Below, one piece after another: positions 58,376 to 64,000 of a stretch of 64,000 bases of DNA. The stretch comes from Allodiplogaster sudhausi (Eukaryota; Nematoda; Chromadorea; Rhabditida; Diplogasteridae). The position numbers were made by a program, and so were the translations under genes. The notes beneath the pieces are model-generated. The model worked only from the letters and a program-made list of their open reading frames with translations, searched no databases and had not been told where the DNA came from. Positions within the stretch are counted from its first letter, which is position 1. Each line of letters opens with the position of its first letter. Where the stretch lies: NCBI GenBank assembly GCA_945643635.1, contig CALZFC010000057.1, forward strand, positions 1-64,000. Reading direction: 5' to 3'.

Positions 58376-60549
58376 TTCTCTCACTCTCCGTTTCTCTCTC
58401 TCAACTCTCTATCTCTCTCATTGAAGTATGAATAACATGCCGGCGGATTCGGCATCATCGCGCCATTCGGTAGGGTGATTGCCGAGTAGCCAGTCGGACA
58501 TTCGAAATACTTCAAGCATTCACATTTGAAAATGCAGCGCAAAGTTTTTTTTTTGACAGCAGCGTAGACAAAGAATAGTTAATATACATATGCATATATG
58601 TAAAGATAAAGAAAAAATGTAGAAGATATGTATATACCATATCGGTCTGAGTCGGCTTCGTGATTATTCCATAAGGTGTGTTCCTTCCATGACGAAAGCG
58701 AGATTTTCGCACTCGGTCGTCATTTTCCTGAGGCAGCCGACTTCGATCGCGGCGGGCGCGCGAACTTCCCTGGCCGTGCCAGCCATAAGAGTCGAATGCC
58801 ACTCGCCCGCAATGCACGAGAACAATCTACCCGCGGGCTCCTTCAAATGGCATATTTAGTGTTAGCTCGCAGTCTATGGTGTGTTCCATGTTCACTCTCT
58901 CTCTCATTCTCATTCTCATTCGCTCGCTATCTCTAAAGAACAATTCCTGTCATCATATTGAATAAAAACACCAAAAAGTATCAGACTTGCATTACATAAA
59001 AGATAAATAAAATATATGTAAAGAATATTCCGGCTTACAATTCGAAGTGCAAGAGACCAGAAGAAAGAGCTATTACATAAAAGTAAAAATAAAATATATG
59101 TAAAGTATAATCCGGCCAACAATTCGATGTGCTGGAACCCAGAAGAAAGAGCAATGAAATATAAATGTAGATCGCCAACAGACGAACCTCAAGAGGAGTA
59201 CCCATTTCTCCCACGGGACGAGTGACGAGCACGGCATCCGCCGGGCATATGAGTAGCTAAACACATGCACATCTTTCCTTTCTTGTCTTAGTAAGAGAAC
59301 CAACTAACGCGAAAATACAAGACACTATTTATTCGTCTGATTGATTATGAAGTGTAGTATACACTACGCAACCAATCGGCTGGCATGCATAGATTGTTTT
59401 GTTACAATTTAAAAAAAAAACCAAATAGTAATCATCTAAACTGTTTCATGAACCGATTGATCACTTTGTCTCACCATCAGTGATCAGTGCTTACCATGTC
59501 GGTCGCCTCTGCAGGCTCGACGAGCTCGCCAAACGGTTGCATGCCGACAGCAAGAACCATGAGCTGTGGACAGGCTGCTGGCGCGGCGCCTTCTAAATAT
59601 TCACTTTTTTACATTTTCATTTTATTATTTCGACAAAAAAATTCCAGTTTTCAAAAGTTTTCTCCTAATTTCGTTTTCGTCAATTAATTTGTTTCAGCAA
59701 AAAGTCGTTTCAGAGCGCATACAGCAAGGTCTTTCTTTACATTTTACACTTTTCTTATACTTATGTAGCTAACAACAGTTACATTCTTTTCATGCACAAC
59801 GGCGCCCTAAAAGCAGCAGTGAAACTCTGAGAGGGGGAAGTAAAAGAGTTATCAAGGTATTGTGAGCATATCCACGGACTTATGCAGCCGACTTTAGCAT
59901 CAGCTGGCAGAGCCATCCCTTGCTGTCCAGCCACTGGAGTGCCGTGCCATGCTCCGTTTATGCAAGACAGCACGATGTTCATGGGAAGCTAAATGATGCC
60001 GGTTATGCTACAATATTATACTTGAGAACTGCAATGAACAATAACATAATGTCGAGCCTCCCTCTTTCTCTTTCAATCACTTTCTCTCTGTGCCTAACAC
60101 AATGAGAAAACGAAGACGCATACCTTTGTTGGCATTGCCGCTCCATTTGGCTGAACGACAAAAACCGCGTCCATTGGGCAAGTCATCAACTTAACAACGA
60201 ATATTTACTGCGACGCTACGTAGTAATATCTGTTCTTTTCAATCACAAATTACCGTATTTGCAGTTTTAGAGATGACAGAACCTCCATTTTTGAATACCC
60301 CTCTTGTAGAAAGAATTCGATTTCTATTAAAGATGCGACTTTAATTCTTACAATTAGGTGTATGTTTTTGACAACAATAAGAACGAAATGCTAATATGGT
60401 TCTGAAAGAGGCGTCTATATTACTGCAAACACGGTTAGTACTCACCACGTCGGTTACCATCGGCATGCTGACATCGCCTATGACGGGCAAGAGTGGCAAC
60501 GGCGCGCAGGCTCCTCCCGGAGGTGTGCCGGCTTCTATATTGTTTTTTA

Positions 60550-60585
<36 letters not shown>

Positions 60586-61915
60586 AATATTTTTTCCCAA
60601 TTTAAATGATGAAAATGCTAGTCGCAGTTACGAAGATGAAGAAAAGCGCAAGTCTAGGTGTGACATCATCTCTCTCATCTGCAGACTTTTCTTCTTAAAG
60701 GAAGTCGATCACCGATTCGAAGTGCCGTGGTGAACAAAATTCTAACACACGAAAAAATTAATTTTTTTTTGAATGGTCGCCCTCTGTTTAATCTGAATGC
60801 GAATACTGACTGATGCAGCCGACTTTGCTCCCATCAGCCGGGTCGTATGCCACGCCCACAACGTTCGGGTCGGTGGTCGCTGACCACTTGCCGGACTTGC
60901 ACGCGAGCAGAGTGCCAGTGGGTAGCTTCAATTTAAATTTATCCACTTTTGCTTTTTTTCCCATTAATACATAATTATGATTATGTATCCATTTTCAAAT
61001 CTTATTTTGCTCTTATTAAAAAGAAGGGGACCGGCGAAAGTGAAAGTGATAGGGAAAGAGATAGATAGATAGAGAGTGAGAAAGACAAAGAGTGAGAAAG
61101 AGAGAGGAGGGAGAGATACAAAACTAACGGGAGTTGGTGCAGTGTCGCCTGCACGAAGAATGGATGCCGTCGATTCAGCCGGGCATCGTACCACCTTCAT
61201 ACAAATGTATAAGGCAAAGTGTTCCACTTTTTTTTACTTAAAAATTAAATATAGGATAAACTTCCTGCTATCACCGACTGATCAAATATCAATATGCAGC
61301 AGCTTTAACAGAAAAAAATATATATGGAATTTTCTAGTTTTAAGGAATTAATAATTACTTAATTATCCAATTAATTAATAATTAATTAATACGTATCCAA
61401 CATTATTGATACGACTCCTACCCTGCTTTCGACTGTTGGCGCGACTGATTCCCCTTGAGGAATCTGGCCGATGTCCAGGAAGTTCAGCGCTGGACAAGGC
61501 GTCTCTTTAAAGAGTTAGAGAGGAAGAGAGAAGAGAAACAGAGGCAGAGATAGCGAGAAAGAGAAAGAGGGAGAGAGAGAGAGAGAAAGAAAGACAGTGA
61601 GAGAGGTGTGAGATGGCAGAGAGAAAGAGTGATGTTTGAGATATGCGTTTAAAAATGTATATTCAAATGCGCTTAATATGTATAAAGACGCATACTATAA
61701 TCATAAGATTTAAAAATAAAACGACACAAACTAAATAAAATGAATGTTTCACTGACTTTTCATGGCAAGTTGGAATGAGAAATGTGCATTTATGTATTTT
61801 TAAGCAGAAAACATTTGAATAAGAATAATGTACCTCCTGGTCCAGGATTCACTGGCATACAGCTGTAGACTGTTGGGAGCAGAAGGAGAAGAATGACTGC
61901 GCTTCGTGTTGTCAT
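55539..61915 (-). CDS. Gene A: secreted cysteine-rich repeat protein (18 exons)
   Basis: Exons: 61834-61915, 61422-61504, 61129-61194, 60811-60925, 60446-60534, 60124-60189, 59880-59988, 59495-59592, 59188-59256, 58638-58840, 58441-58509, 58066-58177, 57571-57698, 56813-56930, 56517-56629, 56157-56249, 55872-56074, 55539-55670. Signal peptide MTTRSAVILLLLLPTVYSC. Four three-exon units follow, each with four cysteines (CPxL..., CPxDAV..., C-x-x-G-x-W, VGCI), resembling nematode C6/DUF281-type domains. Then come the D, E, F and G modules, a cysteine-rich exon (WPGYDICITTCNACL) and a terminal module ending PACT-stop. Exons 10 and 17 are each 203 nt where phase demands 204; with those bases the product is about 649 residues. 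Probably extracellular; function unknown. Exon 11 seems to use a GC donor. The frameshifts may be sequencing errors or real lesions. Confidence 0.65.
56958..57375. mobile_element. C-rich inverted-repeat element in a gene A intron
   Basis: The ends are ACCGTATTTTCTCTATTAGT and its reverse complement (perfect over 20 bp). The interior has repeated blocks of CCCCTCCCTCTAATAG type and runs of up to 11 C. Target-site duplication not clear. It lies between gene A exons 13 and 14. Confidence 0.75.
60555..60582 (+). repeat. (TA)n tract in a gene A intron
   Basis: About 28 bp of TA, 20 bp upstream (sense strand) of the exon 5 acceptor. Confidence 0.9.
60695..60791. mobile_element. Short TTAA-flanked MITE, family A derivative
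   Basis: TTAA (60695-60698), then AGGAAGTCGATCACCG. The right end reads GGTCGCCCTCTGT and then TTAA (60788-60791). 97 bp in a gene A intron. The inverted ends are only partly matched. Confidence 0.5.
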
Positions 61916-61916
61916 T

Positions 61917-61922
61917 CTGAAG
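61917..61922 (-). promoter_or_regulatory. Candidate spliced-leader acceptor of gene A
   Basis: CTTCAG ends one base before the start codon, preceded by pyrimidine-rich CCTTCTTAT. Gene B has TTTTCAG in the equivalent place. Confidence 0.45.
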
Positions 61923-62238
61923 ATAAGAAGGACGTGCAGATATGGTTGAGATGCAACGAAGGGAGAGCGAGAGAAAAAAAGCCGAGACGTTGAGAACAGA
62001 GAGAAAGAGAGACAGAGAAAAAGAAGGTGAGAGAGATGGAGAGAGAAACAGATAGAAGGATAACACACAAATATTAGAATGAGAATAGTTCATATTGTCG
62101 ATATATAATGGAGCACCAATAAATAATAAAAAAAATTTGGCAGGATTAAGTAAGATGTTTAAAAACGAAGTAGTCAAGAAAGATCTCTTCATTGTGAATC
62201 TATTTTAGCGAAAATAAAATGTAGTTGGGCTTTCGCAG

Positions 62239-62359
62239 CGTTAACTTTCGGATGAGGAAACTCTCAGATCTTATCACCGCACTGGCAGAAGTGAGGAAAG
62301 AGCACCTTAAGAACGATGGGCCTCCGCCAAAGGATCGCTGTCCGGAAAAGGATGGATAA
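62239..62359 (+). CDS. Candidate exon, unknown protein
   Basis: After a TTTCGCAG acceptor a frame reads VNFRMRKLSDLITALAEVRK, then KNDGPPPKDRCPEKDG-stop (ATG at 62252, TAA at 62357). The composition is protein-like and non-repetitive. The family is not recognised. It may be the last exon of a plus-strand gene, or continue through a donor GATAA|GTTCTC. Confidence 0.35.
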
Positions 62360-62642
62360 GTTCTCTTACGCTCAAGGCGCTCTAATTCAACAAAAACGCT
62401 TGTTCACATTTGCTAACCTCTCTCTCTCTCTCCCAGCCTCTATTACGCTTTCGAACCTTTTTCTTTATTTCCATTTCCTTTTCTCTGTGCTTGCCTGTCT
62501 TTTCAGATATGCTTCTTATGCTCTCTCTCTCTCTCTCACTTTCACTCTCTCCTTCCCCATTTCTATGTTTCTCTCTTTTCGTCACTCCTTGAATACCACT
62601 TATTAATTTCTTGAATTATTTCTTAGATTGTTCTTTTTGAAG

Positions 62643-62745
62643 GATCACCTCCAGCTTGCCAATTACAAGGAGGTCGTAGTCGGCCCAGCCAGAAATGTGA
62701 AGGTCGCGGCCAGACTCGTTCCCTACCTCTGCCCATCTCTCTCTC
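62643..62745 (+). CDS. Candidate exon, unknown protein
   Basis: After TTTTTGAAG a frame reads DHLQLANYKEVVVGPARNVK and AARLVPYLCP before running into CT repeats. A diverged relative at 63079-63180 shares AAGTCGTAGTCGGCCC but has stops. It may belong with the frame at 62239. No family recognised. Confidence 0.3.
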
Positions 62746-62800
62746 TCCCAATCTGCTTGCCTCTCTCTCCTTCGCTCCCAACACTCTGGAAATGACTGGT

Positions 62801-62845
62801 AAATTACTTGTAAGTCCTTAGGTTTTAAGGACTTACAAGTAATTT
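62801..62845. repeat. Perfect 20-bp hairpin
   Basis: AAATTACTTGTAAGTCCTTA, a 5-base loop, then its exact reverse complement. Confidence 0.95.
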
Positions 62846-63665
62846 AAACTGATAGTTAAAATATACTCATTGAAGATATTAAACATTCACTTCCGAAGGT
62901 TTACTGTACTGTGTGCTTGATTACTGTAGTTGAAACGGAACATACGTTTATTTACTTTTATTTGAAGCTACATAAGAAGGGCAGAATACTAGAGAAATTA
63001 TCACTTATTTGCTATGAATCATTCATTTCAATTACAATAATTTCTTCTTAAGTGAGTTCTCTGATTGATTTTTGAAGGGTCGGCTTCAGTCTTGGGAAGG
63101 AAGTCGTAGTCGGCCCCAGCTAAGGAATCTGAACAGCTGACCGCCTCGCAAACTCCCGTTAGTCTTCACATTTTGTATTTAAAAAATCTTCCTTTTTCAT
63201 AACTCTTCGCAGCCGTTTTCCTTCGCCTGATTTTACTTTTTTTTCTCTTCAAGATTATATTAGAGTACATACGAGTTTATGTTACTTTTACGGAAATGCG
63301 ACCAAAACATTCTTTGGTTGCTCTGTGTTTCAGAATTAGCCTAACTTTTTGATTGGTAGAAATTCGAGCCAATTTTTTGTCAAATAAGTTGCCCAGTAAG
63401 ATTTGTTTGCCCGATAGTCAAAAATATGTACTTATTATAAGTGTTTCAATCCAAATTACAAAATGCTCCAAGTTTGGCTCGAGTTTCTACTCTAGCATTA
63501 TTAGGTTAATTCTGAAATACCTGATTGTGAGTGCATATAACTTATTCCTTGAATGTCAGGCTGGCTCGCTTCCGAAGTCGCTGACCACAGGCAGCTCGGC
63601 AAGAGTCATCCTCCCCTTCCTCTCCCCATCTCTCTCTCCCACCCTAGCTCTCCATACCACCCTAG

Positions 63666-63696
<31 letters not shown>

Positions 63697-64000
63697 CTGT
63701 CTCTCTCTCAGTCTCTCTCTCTATCTCTTGCTCGCTGTCCATGACGGATGACTGTATGATGAGAAATGTAGTCCATAGTATTGTTGTTTTTGCTTCTTAA
63801 GTGAATTTATAAAGCTTCTAGATTAATAGATAGGCAAGCGGTGTTGAACAGAGTGAAAAGGAAAGAAGTAAAGGAAAAAAAGCATTATAGAGATAAATCA
63901 TGATAGGTAGAGAAAGCAAAATAGAGGACGAGCCGAGAACTGGTGAACATGTAGTTGGAAGAATAAGGAATAGGAAAGAGGTTGGCCTTGGAAGAGAAGC
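62846..64000. other. Right edge without a recognised gene
   Basis: A degenerate relative of the 62643 island (63079-63180), unique AT-rich sequence, and a CT tract at about 63669-63730. No supported gene. Confidence 0.5.

Overview
This is a eukaryotic window dominated by repeats and most likely comes from a nematode. No bacterial features are present. The evidence for a nematode is: many small exons with GT-AG introns; TTTTCAG or CTTCAG acceptors lying 1-2 nt before start codons, as expected for spliced-leader acceptors; an F-box gene family with many degenerate copies; a 5'-truncated RTE-type retroelement; and multi-module secreted cysteine-rich proteins. I cannot name the species. CT/GA microsatellites are extremely abundant. 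They create most of the long open frames (S/L-rich or R/E-rich), and these are not genes.

Layout. (1) 1-13 kb: a 5' exon of a PH-domain-like gene at the left edge (minus strand), then microsatellites and short dispersed repeats, with a lone terminal-exon copy at 6.2 kb. (2) 13-46 kb: a decayed cluster of F-box-like paralogues. Locus 1 (13.6-19.0 kb, plus strand) can be followed through nine exons with compatible phases. It carries a one-base deletion, an in-frame TAG and an RTE insertion exactly at a splice acceptor. Partial copies lie at 6, 20-24, 26-28, 30-34, 36, 38, 40-42, 44 and 46 kb on both strands. The cluster also holds a 1.1-kb inverted duplication (20.1-22.6 kb) and many copies of the intron repeat R1. 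(3) 46.7-61.9 kb, minus strand: three tandem paralogues (A, B and C) encoding secreted, cysteine-rich proteins assembled from small exons. Gene A has 18 exons and about 649 residues once two apparent one-base losses are allowed for. Gene B has 7 exons and an intact 225-residue product. Gene C is a truncated pseudogene with a PAN/apple-like domain. Intron phase and exon length are conserved between the genes, so they appear to have evolved by duplication and loss of exon modules. (4) 62-64 kb: microsatellites and weak candidate plus-strand exons.

Mobile DNA. At least four families of short elements end in TTAAAGGRR or a close variant and are flanked by TTAA, the signature described for T2/Kolobok-type MITEs. 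One is nested in R1, which gives an empty-site comparison. Two fold-back elements, a C-rich inverted-repeat element and several dispersed repeats with a GA microsatellite core are also present. The strongest candidates for something undescribed are the A/B/C exon-module family and the RTE insertion that duplicated a splice acceptor. All calls come from reading the sequence; none was checked by a database search.
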